Under the pieces are notes generated by a model. It had not been told where the DNA came from. It worked only from the letters and a program-made list of their open reading frames with translations, and did no database searches. 64,000 bases of DNA from Entamoeba histolytica HM-1:IMSS (Eukaryota > Evosea > Mastigamoebida > Endamoebidae): positions 1 to 64,000 of the forward strand of contig NW_001914867.1 of assembly GCF_000208925.1 (NCBI RefSeq), in the 5' to 3' direction. The position numbers and the translations under genes are program-made. Of this stretch, positions 43,253 to 53,727 are shown in pieces (the first letter of the stretch is position 1; each line of letters opens with the position of its first letter).

Positions 43253-45397
43253 ATGAATTCAATGAAGAAATATATTCAAATTGACAGTGGAGTTAATTTC
43301 CTTGGATTACATACTGTTAATATAAATGTTGATCCAAATGAAACAGATGAAATAGAATTAAAAAACAGTTGTATAGCAATTTTGCTACATTCTGATTATT
43401 CTATGCAATGTTCAGTATATAGTTATATCTTAATACCAAATGAATTTACATTACAAAATTTAATTACTCCATTTTTGAATGGTGGAGGATGTATGCATTG
43501 TAGTGGACAAATAAATCAACACACCACATCTATAATTTTTAATAATATTAAACTTACAATAACAACAGCAATGACTTCGAAACCAGAAGAATCATTAAAA
43601 CTAATAAGAATGAGATGTTTAAAATGTCAAAAAAGTTCTGAGGTATGGACTTTAAGAGAATCAATATATTCTATTTCATTAAATGAACTTTTACATTCTT
43701 TGGCAACAACACATTCATTAGAACATCCTAAATTTCCAACATTTCCATGTAAAGATTATTTGTATCATATTCTTGAATTTACAGGAAATGGAATTGCACT
43801 TCATTTCTCTTTATCTTTAATTCAACCATTTTCTGTTCAATCTCAATTAATTCCAGATCAAATTTCACAAAAACAACACGTTTTATCTGAAATAATTGAA
43901 ATGAATTGTCATATGACAAAAGAATTAATGATTTTAAGAAAACAAATTCCTAAAGTTCAAAAGTCATTTGAAGCAAGAAAACAATTATATTCTAAATTAA
44001 ATCAAATGGAAAACATTTATTTAGGTCAATCATTATTACAATTTACACCATCTGATTTAGTTAAATTTCAATTAAATTTTTATCAAGAAACTCTTGAATT
44101 CTCTAAACAATTTAATAACCAATTAGATACTTCTAAAAATAAAGAATCTTTGCTTACTAAAATAAATGAAGATATATCTAAATCTTCTTTACCTCAAATT
44201 ACTGATACTTCTCCTCAAAGAAAAATTACAAAACCTCCTAGACTTTCTCTTATTAATAATCAATCAATAGAAGATAATCAATTAATTTCTATTACATCTA
44301 TTCCTTTAGAAGATGAAAAATTAGTATTAAAATTAATATGGAATGATCAATTAATTGTAGAACATAATGAAACATATTTTCAACTAAATCTATCAACATT
44401 ACCAACTCTTTTTGCATTTGCTTTATCTACACAATCATATAAAAATTATCTTATTTCTAATAATCTTAGTTATTCTTATAATGAATTAAATGAGTCAACA
44501 ATTAAACGTGTATTATCATCAACAATTAAACCACATTTTGATTTTAAATATACTACAATAGTTGATACTATTCCAATAACAATTGAAGTTTCATTGTGTT
44601 TTGCTTGTCAATTCCATCTTTTAAGGTTATTGTATTACAAAAATTTATCAATTCCAATAGAAAATGCATGTCATAATTTCTTTAGAAGTGTAGCTTATAT
44701 AACTTCAATAACAACACAAGGTGGTAAATCAAAAAGTTTATTCTTTAAAACATTTGATGAACAATTCTTATTTAAAGAATTAAAACCACCAGAATATGAA
44801 GCATTTTTAGATGGTGGTGGAGTTGGATATTTTAATTATATGTTAACTGTAGAACGTAAAACTGTTCTGGTAAGAAATCTTGGAGTTTTTTCTTCATTCA
44901 TTAAAATTGGTAATAACAAAAGTGAAAAAGTTATATTCCTTATAATGGAAAATTTATTTTATGGAAAAGAACCTACAAAAACTTATGACCTTAAAGGTAC
45001 TCTTAAAAAAAGAACATTAGAAGATGAAGAACTAAAAGTTGGTTTAGATGGTAATTTTGTACAGTCATTATCAAGAAAACCAATCATTGTTAGTAAAGAA
45101 ATTAAACAAGAATTAATGTCAATTATTAAAAATGATACACAAATGTTATCATCATCTAATGTAATGGACTATTCTTTAATTGTTGGATGTGATGAAAAAG
45201 ACAGATTATTAAGAGTTGGTATTATTGATTTTATACGAACATACACATGGGATAAACAATTAGAAAGTGTTGTTAAAAAAATAGGAGCTTTAGGTCAAAA
45301 TCCAACAGTAATAGAACCAGAGTTATATCGCAAAAGACTTCTTTCATTTATCAATTCTGTGTTTATGGTTATGCCTGATGATTCATTATTAGAATAA
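43253..45397 (+). CDS. short Fab1/PIKfyve-type phosphatidylinositol phosphate kinase (714 aa)
   Basis: The C-terminal 260 residues are a PIP-kinase domain with the Fab1 hallmarks: SKSLFFKT (glycine-loop equivalent), FLFKELK (Lys), IFLIMENLFYG, TYDLKGTLKKR (DLKGS motif), VMDYSLIVG, GIIDFIRTYTWDK and ELYRKRL at the end. The N-terminal 200 residues carry a cysteine- and histidine-rich part (CMHCSGQINQH, RCLKCQKSS) like the Fab1 Cys-rich domain. No FYVE finger and no chaperonin-like domain are present, so it is about one third of the size of PIKfyve (about 2000 aa). It should make PI(3,5)P2 or PI5P on endolysosomes. True start is ATG at 43253; the longer frame opens at GTG. Confidence 0.85.
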   Translation: MNSMKKYIQIDSGVNFLGLHTVNINVDPNETDEIELKNSCIAILLHSDYSMQCSVYSYILIPNEFTLQNLITPFLNGGGCMHCSGQINQHTTSIIFNNIKLTITTAMTSKPEESLKLIRMRCLKCQKSSEVWTLRESIYSISLNELLHSLATTHSLEHPKFPTFPCKDYLYHILEFTGNGIALHFSLSLIQPFSVQSQLIPDQISQKQHVLSEIIEMNCHMTKELMILRKQIPKVQKSFEARKQLYSKLNQMENIYLGQSLLQFTPSDLVKFQLNFYQETLEFSKQFNNQLDTSKNKESLLTKINEDISKSSLPQITDTSPQRKITKPPRLSLINNQSIEDNQLISITSIPLEDEKLVLKLIWNDQLIVEHNETYFQLNLSTLPTLFAFALSTQSYKNYLISNNLSYSYNELNESTIKRVLSSTIKPHFDFKYTTIVDTIPITIEVSLCFACQFHLLRLLYYKNLSIPIENACHNFFRSVAYITSITTQGGKSKSLFFKTFDEQFLFKELKPPEYEAFLDGGGVGYFNYMLTVERKTVLVRNLGVFSSFIKIGNNKSEKVIFLIMENLFYGKEPTKTYDLKGTLKKRTLEDEELKVGLDGNFVQSLSRKPIIVSKEIKQELMSIIKNDTQMLSSSNVMDYSLIVGCDEKDRLLRVGIIDFIRTYTWDKQLESVVKKIGALGQNPTVIEPELYRKRLLSFINSVFMVMPDDSLLE

Positions 45398-45521
45398 CAT
45401 TTTATTTTTTAAATTTTTTGTGTTATTTTAGTTTATTTATTTTAAATAATTCTTTATCTTCAAACTAAAACATTAATAAATTGTTTAATTGAAGGGAAAT
45501 AAATTATAATTAAGAACATGG

Positions 45522-46319
45522 TCAATCATTTGAAGTAGAAGCTGATTGATTCTCTCTATCATTTAATTTAAAAATTGAATAAATATGGTGAAGAGAAGAA
45601 TTAGGAAAATCTTTTAATTTTATATTTAATTCAGAAATTGGTTGAATTGGTTTTTGTATTTCTAATACTTCACAAACATCATTAAGACATTCTAAAGGAA
45701 TATTTTTCATTTTTTGAGTGAGGTAATGAATTTCTGAACGATTTAAAGGTTTCTGTGAATATTTTTTCTTCGACTGAAGAATATTATTTTCTTCTTTTAA
45801 ATGATGATTAAGTTCACGAATACAATGTCTATAATAATTTTCAAAGATTTTATATAATTTTTCAGCATAAGAATGAACATAATTTCCAGGAGGGTTGAAA
45901 GTCATTGCATTAGTAAAAGTTAGTCTAACATCATTACTAAATTCATCAATAGAATAATACATATTCTTTTTAATCTTTTTTATCACTGTTCCTAAATCCA
46001 TAGGTGTTTTAATAATATCAAAATAATTAGGTATATTCCATATTTCTGGATCTACTGGTTCCATAAAAACTTCACTTTCACTTACTTTCATTAATTGTTT
46101 CATAACACTCATACATAACTCTTTTTCAAAACTATTTAATGGCTCATTCTTAATTACTGGCTTTTCTTCAATTTCATATCCACTCATTGACCTTGTCATA
46201 GGTCTATGACTTGATCCTTCTTCAATTTTACTTTCTTTCTTCTCTCTTTCTTTTTTCTGTCCTTTCTTTTCTTCTTCTTTAGAGACTCCTTTAATTAGCT
46301 TTTCACTTCTCTCTTCCAT
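45522..46319 (-). CDS. bromodomain-NET (BET-like) protein (265 aa)
   Basis: A basic, Lys/Glu-rich N-terminus is followed by one bromodomain (about residues 65-175): ZA-loop IIKTPMDLGTVIKKI, and the acetyl-lysine pocket with TFNPPGNYVH, where the Asn before Pro-Pro is the anchor residue. After a linker comes an NET (extra-terminal) domain (about 190-255) with EIHYLTQKMKNIP and LNIKLKDFPNSSLHHI. The one-bromodomain plus NET order is that of plant GTE and protist BET proteins; animal BRD2-4 have two bromodomains. It should read acetylated histones and recruit partners. No intron; ATG at 46319. Confidence 0.9.
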   Translation of the reverse strand: MEERSEKLIKGVSKEEEKKGQKKEREKKESKIEEGSSHRPMTRSMSGYEIEEKPVIKNEPLNSFEKELCMSVMKQLMKVSESEVFMEPVDPEIWNIPNYFDIIKTPMDLGTVIKKIKKNMYYSIDEFSNDVRLTFTNAMTFNPPGNYVHSYAEKLYKIFENYYRHCIRELNHHLKEENNILQSKKKYSQKPLNRSEIHYLTQKMKNIPLECLNDVCEVLEIQKPIQPISELNIKLKDFPNSSLHHIYSIFKLNDRENQSASTSND

Positions 46320-49300
46320 TTCTTATCTTTAAGTTACAATTTTCTAGTTTGTTCTTATTGATACCATTTATACTATACTTTTATTATTTCTTTTATTTTC
46401 TTCTTAAATCACTAAAAATATTAAAATTATCATTAAAACATGGTTAATTAGTCTATACTTCATCTAATATTTATATATCTTCTATTACCTTTACTTTCTT
46501 AAAACTAATTCACATATCTTTTGATATAATAACTATTATTTATAATTGAGCTGTTATTCCTTTTTTTTCTTTTTTTGACTCATAGAACCAATTAACTTCA
46601 CTTTCAATCTACTCTTTTCATTATCTCCTTTTCATAAAATTAAGGTTTTCTTAATTATATTGTATCCTTCCTCATCAATAAATATTGCTCTTTATTCTTT
46701 CTTTTAAATCATTAATCCTTAATACAATATTCTTAACTTAATCTTAATAACAATTAAAACATCAACTGTTATTCAAACTTACTAAATGTCTTGGGAAATT
46801 AATTCTTCTTAAACCCCTAAAAGAGAAGCCAATGTACCTAATGTAAAAAATATAAATTCATGTTATATATTCTTTTACTTAACATAACCTCTTAATAAAA
46901 CGTATTAATAATACAAAGAAAAGAATAATTAAAATAATTGCCATAAAAGAATTGATAATATTTGAAGAATAAAACGTAGTTAGTATATCTATTTGTAAAT
47001 TTTATTTAGAAAGAAAGTTAAAATAATAAAACAAACTATTATATATAAGTTTCTCATTAATGTATATACAATGTGGAATATTATACTTATTAAATAAGTC
47101 TTTAATTAGAACTTTTGCTTCATTAATGAATATTCCTAAATTTTGACTTTGTTTTAACTATTGTTTAGTACTAATCTGAATAACTACTTTTTTCCATTCA
47201 ATGTTATGGTTAGATGTAATAAAATACTTTGTCTTGTAAAATAATTAATATATCTCAAATATTATTTCTGATATAACTTTTAATTCACCTTCAATTTGAA
47301 TTTGGGAGAAGTGAATATCATGGACATACACACAATTCGTTTTTTAATAACCAAAACACCATGTTTTTGAATATAGACTTTAGAATGAAAATAATAGAAC
47401 TTACGTCTAATTTTCGCTTTACAGAAAGTATTTCTATGTTAATAAAACTAAAAATTATTAAAGAATTTTTTCAATAAGAACAGATGAACTTTTAATTTCA
47501 CAATTCTGATTCAATCCGTAAAGACTTAAAACTTTATTTTAAATGGTATGAATGTAATTAAATTCAATACTTTGAACTGACAAAATTTTTCTTACTGAAA
47601 TGGTCCAATAAATCCATATGATTTTTCAAATAGTATTGTCCTTTCATTTGAGAAATAGTAACTGTAAGCTGAAAACTTGAGAAATAACTCTCTTTATCTT
47701 TAACAATTGTTGTTTCAAATGAACTTATTTTTTTATGTGAAAACATATTACAATTTTGATTTAATTTTGATAAATGCAATGAGTCACGCGTTGAAACTAA
47801 GTACTAATGATTGCATATTTTGACTCTTTCAGAGTAGTTTCTTTATTTTCTTTGTATATAATGAAAGGACAACCTCTAGAATTAATTTCTTTATTATGTC
47901 TAAGAAAGAATTTGTAAAAAATAAAACTTTCGATAAGAGACAGGTTATTCCATAATGGTGAGCTTCTATGTTGGGTAATAAGTGTTACTTTTGTGCATAC
48001 AATAGATCATTCAGCAAAAGTCATAACAAAATTTGACCTTATAAGCTCTTGTGAATTATCAACAAAAGAGAGTATAAACATTGTGTTATCTAGTTCAAAA
48101 TAAATCACTCTATGTAACAAAAGACTCTTCCTTAATAAGAATAGAATTTGAAATATACAAATCTCAAATTGAATATTTAAATGAGCTACAAATAGTATTT
48201 CAGAATTTATTGGATAATTAAATTAATCCTTCTGTGCAATTTAGAATTTCAAGGAATCTCTTAACTTGGCTTAGAGATTTAACTATTCACATACACACTA
48301 ATATGAATCTCTCAGAGAATTATTGTGCTAATTTATAAACTATCAATATGATAAGTCATAATGTCTAGAACATACCAATTAATTAAACCAATATCAATCA
48401 CTAAAGAAATTACAGATTCTTTTGTTATGATGGAATGTTTTGGACAACTTAACATATTCTTTTTTTTTCAAAATTGGATAAATGCGTCAATGGTTGACAT
48501 TGGTTTGAACGAACTCATTTTCAATCAAATATGATTCTTTGTATTGGCAGAGTATTGTATGAAGAAGAGGTTTTGTTCTGATTCTAACAATACTAATAAC
48601 GTTATTACCAAATTGTTTTGAAGTAACTATAAAAAGTATATCTTCATTTGACATATGATAAAACCCCATAAATAATCTTATTCTCTTGAAAGATATTTGA
48701 GAAGTCAGTTCTTAAATTAAAAATTCTGCTTATTAAATGAACTTCAAACATATAAAATTTTTCCTATTCACTAACAAGACTCTTCTTGAATCTCTTATTA
48801 TGGGTGACATTGTCCAGCTTTTTCTTGTCTAGTTATTTATTATTAAAGAACCCTCAATATAAAAAACGATATTATAAACATTATTTCTTGAATGGTATTT
48901 TCATTAGTTAATTTACTAAGTAATCTTCTTTTCATACTTCTTTCTATTGACTTGACTGTTTTAACTCTATTATTAATAATTGTTGTAAAAGTACAATTAG
49001 TTTAATTGATAAATTCTATTACAGTTGTATTTCTGAAATATTCTTTCAACATTTGAAATAGTTTGTACTTATTCAATTTTTGTTTTTACTTTAAATCACT
49101 TTCAAAGAAAGATATTCCATCTTTCTTTTCAATGCCTTCACCTCTAATTGAACAACATTAATACTCTCAATAATATTCATTCCATTTAAAATAAATGTAG
49201 AAAGTAATGAAAGAATTATAAATGGAAGTGAAGCGTGTGAGTTAATAACAAGTATTTGATTTGAAAAGACAATAGTCTTATTTTTAAATACACCATTTAA

Positions 49301-49491
49301 TGTACAAATTGAGTGAGAAAAAAAATATCAGTGTTTAAACTATAAGAACTACAAAGATAATTCTCTTTTATGAATAATGTATGTTCTTGAAGATTGTATC
49401 ATTTGAATAAATAATTCAAATACATCACCAAAGAAGAAACATATATTAATTATTATTAGTTCTTAAATTTGAATTATGTCTAACCAATCAA
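46320..49491 (-). pseudogene. decayed coding remnants, 3.2 kb, family unknown
   Basis: From about 49480 down to 46400 the minus strand shows stretches that still look like protein: SNQILVINSHASLPFIILSL, RSMKRRLLSKLTNENTIQEI, NMSNEDILFIVTSKQFGNNV and MKGQYYLKNHMDLLDHFS, separated by stops and frame changes. No stretch exceeds 71 codons. Base composition is less extreme than true intergenic DNA here. It may be one dead gene or two; no motif names the family. The part from 46340 to 47500 is the most eroded and may be plain intergenic DNA. Confidence 0.45.
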
Positions 49492-50493
49492 TTATCCTTC
49501 ATTAGATGTTCGTGATACAAGAACTTTCAAAGAAGGTTCTGTAAGAAGAAGTGTTTGAGTATCATCAAGAATTAGCTTGTGTTTAGTAATGAATTGAGAC
49601 AATGAACTTAAAGAATCAAAACACAAATCATCTTTTAATTTTTTCAATGAAATAGATGGACGATAACTTAAACATATCATTTGAATTGTTTTAAATTGCA
49701 TTCGTTCTATAATAGAATAAATAACTTTTTTTAATAATTTAGGTGCTCTTTTATATATAATAAAAAACGTATATGGATCATCATTAAAATAAGCAATGGA
49801 AATATTAATTGCAATTTGAATACCAATATTTGCTTTAACAGTTTCTGGAAGAGTATCAACAATTGCTTTAAATTGAAAGAGAGAATTAACGTATGCAGTA
49901 TATAATATTTGAAATGAAGTAAACATTAGTACTGACTCGTCTTCAGCAGGATATTGTAACTCTTTAAATAAATGCATCAACACACTAATACATTGATTAA
50001 ACTCACTAACATCTTTATGTTGAATAGAATATTTAGCATGTACTTTATATACTAACACAGTAAAGTCATTATTAATTCTTTGGACAGTAATGTCTTGACG
50101 AATACCTTTTAATTGATCACATAAGTAAGCATAATCCTTATTCTTTTTGTATTTCATTAACACAAAATTTAATGCCGTTTTTAGGGTTTCTTCATTCCTA
50201 ATTTCATCTAACTTTGGTTCTCCTTTTAATCTATAATAACTCTTTTCTAATGACTTTGAGCACCCAACAATGGCAATTTCTTGGTTAACTTTATTAGGTT
50301 TTTGTGTTTCTTTATGAGTCAGTTTAATGTGTTTTTCACTCTTTTTTAACTTTTTTGGAAATTCCTTTTTTAATGATAACCTCTTTGGTTTCATTTGATT
50401 GAAATCAGCATCAGTAAATACCACCTTTTTTTTCTCTGCAATGAGTTTATTTTTTACCCTTTTCTCAGCCTCTTTGATGGCTTGAAGACTCAT
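49492..50493 (-). CDS. Thp3/LENG8-like SAC3-family protein (333 aa)
   Basis: The frame extends to a TTG; the true start is ATG at 50493. After a basic N-terminus (KPKRLSLKKEFPKKLKKSEKH) the protein carries a SAC3/GANP/Thp3-type fold: EKSYYRLKGEP, LKGIRQDITVQRI (the strongly conserved SDQLKSIRQDLTVQ block of LENG8/Thp3) and YKVHAKYSIQHKDVSEFNQCISVL, then a PCI-like C-terminal half ending in a winged-helix-like segment. Thp3-type proteins act with Csn12 in transcription elongation and splicing; LENG8 links to mRNA export and decay. The divergence in the second half is large but the core block is clear. Confidence 0.85.
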   Translation of the reverse strand: MSLQAIKEAEKRVKNKLIAEKKKVVFTDADFNQMKPKRLSLKKEFPKKLKKSEKHIKLTHKETQKPNKVNQEIAIVGCSKSLEKSYYRLKGEPKLDEIRNEETLKTALNFVLMKYKKNKDYAYLCDQLKGIRQDITVQRINNDFTVLVYKVHAKYSIQHKDVSEFNQCISVLMHLFKELQYPAEDESVLMFTSFQILYTAYVNSLFQFKAIVDTLPETVKANIGIQIAINISIAYFNDDPYTFFIIYKRAPKLLKKVIYSIIERMQFKTIQMICLSYRPSISLKKLKDDLCFDSLSSLSQFITKHKLILDDTQTLLLTEPSLKVLVSRTSNEG

Positions 50494-50604
50494 ACTAAAA
50501 GAAGACAATCAGTTCATAAAAAAAGAAAAAAAAAAGAAATAGTAAATTCAATAGTAAAATTTTTTATAATAAATGATTTCTTAATGTAGTGTATTGGTAT
50601 TGAA

Positions 50605-51444
50605 TTAGTTTTGCTCTCTATGTCTTCCATCATCTGACTGAAAATCAGGAACTCTTCTTGGACTTGGGTATAAAGAAAGAGAAGGGTTTTGGAAATAACT
50701 ATTTGAATTTGTATTTAATTGTGTATTATTTTGAATACCTGAATAATTTGAATAAAGTAAGTTAAACATCTGGTCTAATTGATCAATTCTCCTTGTTAAA
50801 TTAGTCCATTTCATTTTAGACTCTGACAACTCTCCTTTTATTTCTTCAACTTGATTTTGTAATTTATTAATATCAATACGTAAGGAAGCAACATTTAATA
50901 ATTCATCACTATCACGTTTAGGCGGTTCTGTAGATAATGAATTTGAAGGGAAAAATGGTTGAAGTGTTTGTGCCAAAATGCCCTTTTTATTTTTCTTTCT
51001 TTTTATTTTTTCAAGAAGTTCAGGATGAGCTCTTTGAAAGAACTCGTGTTTAAAACATAAACCTTCTTTACAATCTAATTTATGAAATCCATAAATATTG
51101 AGTTGTCTAACGAATGACGCAATATTTGAATGTTTAAAATGTTTTGGCAATATTTCTTGTGCAAATTGTACAGGGTTATTAACACATATTGCTGTTCCTT
51201 TTAATGGTTCACTCCAACATATAAGTGAGTTAGATTGAGGAGAATTTACTAATAAATATAATTTAGCAATGAATGGGGCACAATTATGAAGAAATTCCAA
51301 TGTCCCTGGTGCTTCTCCATATCCAAGTGTATTGGTATTAGTGTTTTGGTTTTGTGTTTGGGTTGGTTCTGGACTTTGTGGGTTGAAACTTTCTAATAAA
51401 GTTCTATTTTGATTTGTTGAAGGAAGTGGGATTTCCATTGCCAT
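50605..51444 (-). CDS. heat shock transcription factor (279 aa)
   Basis: A winged helix-turn-helix HSF DNA-binding domain occupies about residues 50-150: FIAKLYLLVNSP, WSEPLKGTAICV, and the recognition helix region ILPKHFKHSNIASFVRQLNIYGFHKL, the most conserved HSF block; the following FFQRAHPELLEKIKRK is also typical. A coiled coil for trimer formation (about 185-225, INKLQNQVEEIKGEL...IDQLDQMF) follows. The C-terminal activation region is short and Ser/Asn-rich; there is no obvious HR-C repressor coil. It should bind nGAAn repeats and drive stress genes. ATG at 51444. A candidate heat shock element lies just upstream. Confidence 0.95.
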   Translation of the reverse strand: MAMEIPLPSTNQNRTLLESFNPQSPEPTQTQNQNTNTNTLGYGEAPGTLEFLHNCAPFIAKLYLLVNSPQSNSLICWSEPLKGTAICVNNPVQFAQEILPKHFKHSNIASFVRQLNIYGFHKLDCKEGLCFKHEFFQRAHPELLEKIKRKKNKKGILAQTLQPFFPSNSLSTEPPKRDSDELLNVASLRIDINKLQNQVEEIKGELSESKMKWTNLTRRIDQLDQMFNLLYSNYSGIQNNTQLNTNSNSYFQNPSLSLYPSPRRVPDFQSDDGRHREQN

Positions 51445-51867
51445 TATAAAGAATGTTCTCGATGTCTTTAGGATCTTATAGTTCGTTCTATTCTTCTTAG
51501 AATAAACTAGAAGAATGTTATTGTTTTGGTTATTATTTTTAATTGTCCTTTTTTCTTTTAATTTTCTTTCATCATTTTGAACTACTCACAAATTGAATAT
51601 TATCAAAAATAATAGTTATTTCATTTGTCTCAATAATCTAGCCAATGAAAGAGTTGTCTCATTATTGTTTTGGGTTATAAAAGTTCATACGTTATTAATT
51701 GAAAAAGTGACACATTAACTAAAAATTCTTCATAAGTACTACGTTAAGAATTCTTTCGAAGGAAGAGGAGTTGAATTATTTTATACACCATGTGTCTTTA
51801 TTCATAAAAAACAAATTAAAGAAAGGAATGAATTAGCGTAAGCAAAGGATTTAGTAACATCCAGCAA
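51445..51867. other. HSF promoter region and 3' flank of the next gene
   Basis: Upstream of the HSF start and downstream of the dolichol kinase stop. Includes the GAATGTTC and clustered TTC triplets discussed separately; no gene seen. Confidence 0.4.
51451..51458 (-). promoter_or_regulatory. candidate heat shock element upstream of HSF
   Basis: GAATGTTC (GAAxxTTC, two inverted half-sites) lies 7 bp before the ATG. More TTC triplets follow at 51482-51496 and a TTCTTAGAA at 51494-51502. HSF genes often control themselves, but a single 8-bp match arises easily by chance in A/T-rich DNA. Confidence 0.25.
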
Positions 51868-53071
51868 TCAGATAAATAACAAAGAAAAGAATGGTAAAAT
51901 CAAATTGTCATTTTCACATGTTAATTCCATTAATCCTGAAGTGATTGAAATTAAAACCAGTTGATTAAATGATAAATATAATGGGATGTATGTGTTGATA
52001 ATCATTCCAAAGAAAATTGATGTAATTATGAAGGAAAGAGTTCCTATTAATGTTTTATTTCCACAACGAGTTATAGGAAAGTATTTACCACAATAACTTC
52101 CAACAATTGCTGCAAATGCATCACCTATATCAACAGTGATTATAGAAGATATAATTGCACAATGAAAATGACTTCTAAATAATAGTAATGGTAAAGTATT
52201 CACATATAATAAAAGAAAAGCAGGAAATCCTAATGAAAGATTTGGGTCTTGATGTGAGTCTCTGTATCGTTGGAAAAGTTGAGAAAGAATACCAGTTGGT
52301 GCGAGTTTAATTCTAAGAAAATCAAGAATAACAAATAGAACTACAAGGTTGTTACTAAGAACCGATAAGAATAAAGCATTTGAACGAATTCCAATTGTAT
52401 AGATTAAAGCAGCAATAAAATGAAATGATTTACGTTGGACAGAAACGTACATTGGTTGGTGTGGAATAAATGCAATTACTACCATTAATACAAGTAAAAA
52501 AATCCACATTATTATTATTGAAGGATAATTTTTTATAAATGACTGAATTGTTGATGGTGCTAAAAAGAATTGAGGTTGTTGAACAAAAATTAAAAGAAAA
52601 AGTAATGAAATATGTGTTCCAAATTCACAATATGTAAATGGGACTTTAAATCTCATAAACTGAACATTACATAAAATTGAGATAGATAAAAGAAATACGA
52701 GTAATAAACATATTATATGAATGTATATTGCAGAATGACTTTTTGTAGTTAAGAAAGAAAGTGAAACATTCATTAATAAACAATGAAATTCTATCACTGT
52801 AGTATCATCATTATAACATCTAAACATCAATATATTATTAATAAATTAGAACAAAATAACAATCTATTAAAACAAACTTGAATTGTTGAAAGAATTTACT
52901 TTTTATTGAATAATGAGCAATTATTGAAAGAATTAAATCAATACCATATCCAAGCAAATATAATGGAGTAATGTAATTTTTCATAACATATTGTTTTCTA
53001 TAAATTAAAGTATAACAACTGAGAGCAATTACAACAGCAATTTTTAGTGTGGTTAATTGTTTAATTTTCAT
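51868..53071 (-). CDS. dolichol kinase-like CTP-dependent membrane enzyme (381 aa)
   Basis: Exons 53071-52878 and 52819-51868 join over a 58-nt intron (GTTTGT...GTTTAG) to give 381 residues with about ten membrane segments. Family signs: VQRKSFHF near the middle, then VDIGDAFAAIVGSYCGKYFP with KTLIGT (the GDxxAxxxGxxxG...KTxEGT block of the CTP-binding polyprenol kinase family) and, near the C-terminus, ELTCENDNLILPFFS, matching the END-N-LxLP motif of dolichol kinases. Dolichol kinase makes dolichyl phosphate in the ER for N-glycosylation and GPI anchors. The first exon alone was short and would look like a separate protein. The length is near or below the usual 450-550 aa. Confidence 0.8.
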
Positions 53072-53173
53072 TCAACTATTAACAAAAATACTGTTATAGG
53101 GTTTGTGTTTAATAAAAAATAAGGAAGAAGATGAAAAGAATTTGAAAATTAAAAATCCTTTGATTTCTTTTCA

Positions 53174-53573
53174 ATGGCTGAGCCATATTCTGAATGTAAA
53201 GTAATGATTGATTATCCAGGTAGGATAGGTTCTCGTATAAATAAAAAGGAAGGAAAAGTATTATATTGTGAAGGTTGTTCATTATTTTATCCATTTCTTA
53301 TTTATTTAATTTTCTATCATTTCTTATTAACTTCTTGTAGAAAACGGTGTTCCAAGACTAAGAATTCTTCAAGGAAAGAAAGAAACAATATTTGATTTAG
53401 ACTCTCCAGATTTAGTATCCTTTAAAATAAATGCTCAAAGAATTTCTGATGGATTAATTTCATTTCAATTTTCATATTCTTATGGGATGTTATGTAATGT
53501 TTTATTATCTGATCCATTAACATTAAATGGTTTTTATAATTTGGTTGATGCTCTTGCACGTCATATTCATTAA
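53174..53573 (+). CDS. small protein of unknown function (110 aa, two exons)
   Basis: Exons 53174-53273 and 53341-53573 join over a 67-nt intron to give 110 residues. The donor GTTGTTC departs from the usual GTTTGT, while the acceptor is a normal TTGTAG. The product is a soluble, mixed alpha/beta protein (DYPGRIGSRINKKEGKV, LRILQGKKETIFDLD, FKINAQRISDGLISFQFSYS) of about the size of one small domain. No family recognised. The minus-strand frame 53422-53667 is the mirror of exon 2 and is rejected. The join is inferred from frame continuity only. Confidence 0.55.
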
Positions 53574-53727
53574 CTAGTTTTTGATTTCTACCATTTAAAC
53601 AACTTTTTTTGAAAGGGTCACAAATTTGGATAATTAAAAGTAAGTAATTCTCATTATTTAATCTCAAGATTGATACTTAGACATCAATCTCAATAGAAAG
53701 TGTTTTTGTGTATAAACTCAAAATGAA

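Noticed and set aside
53422..53667. 81-codon minus-strand frame
   Set aside because: It lies opposite the second exon of a better supported plus-strand gene.
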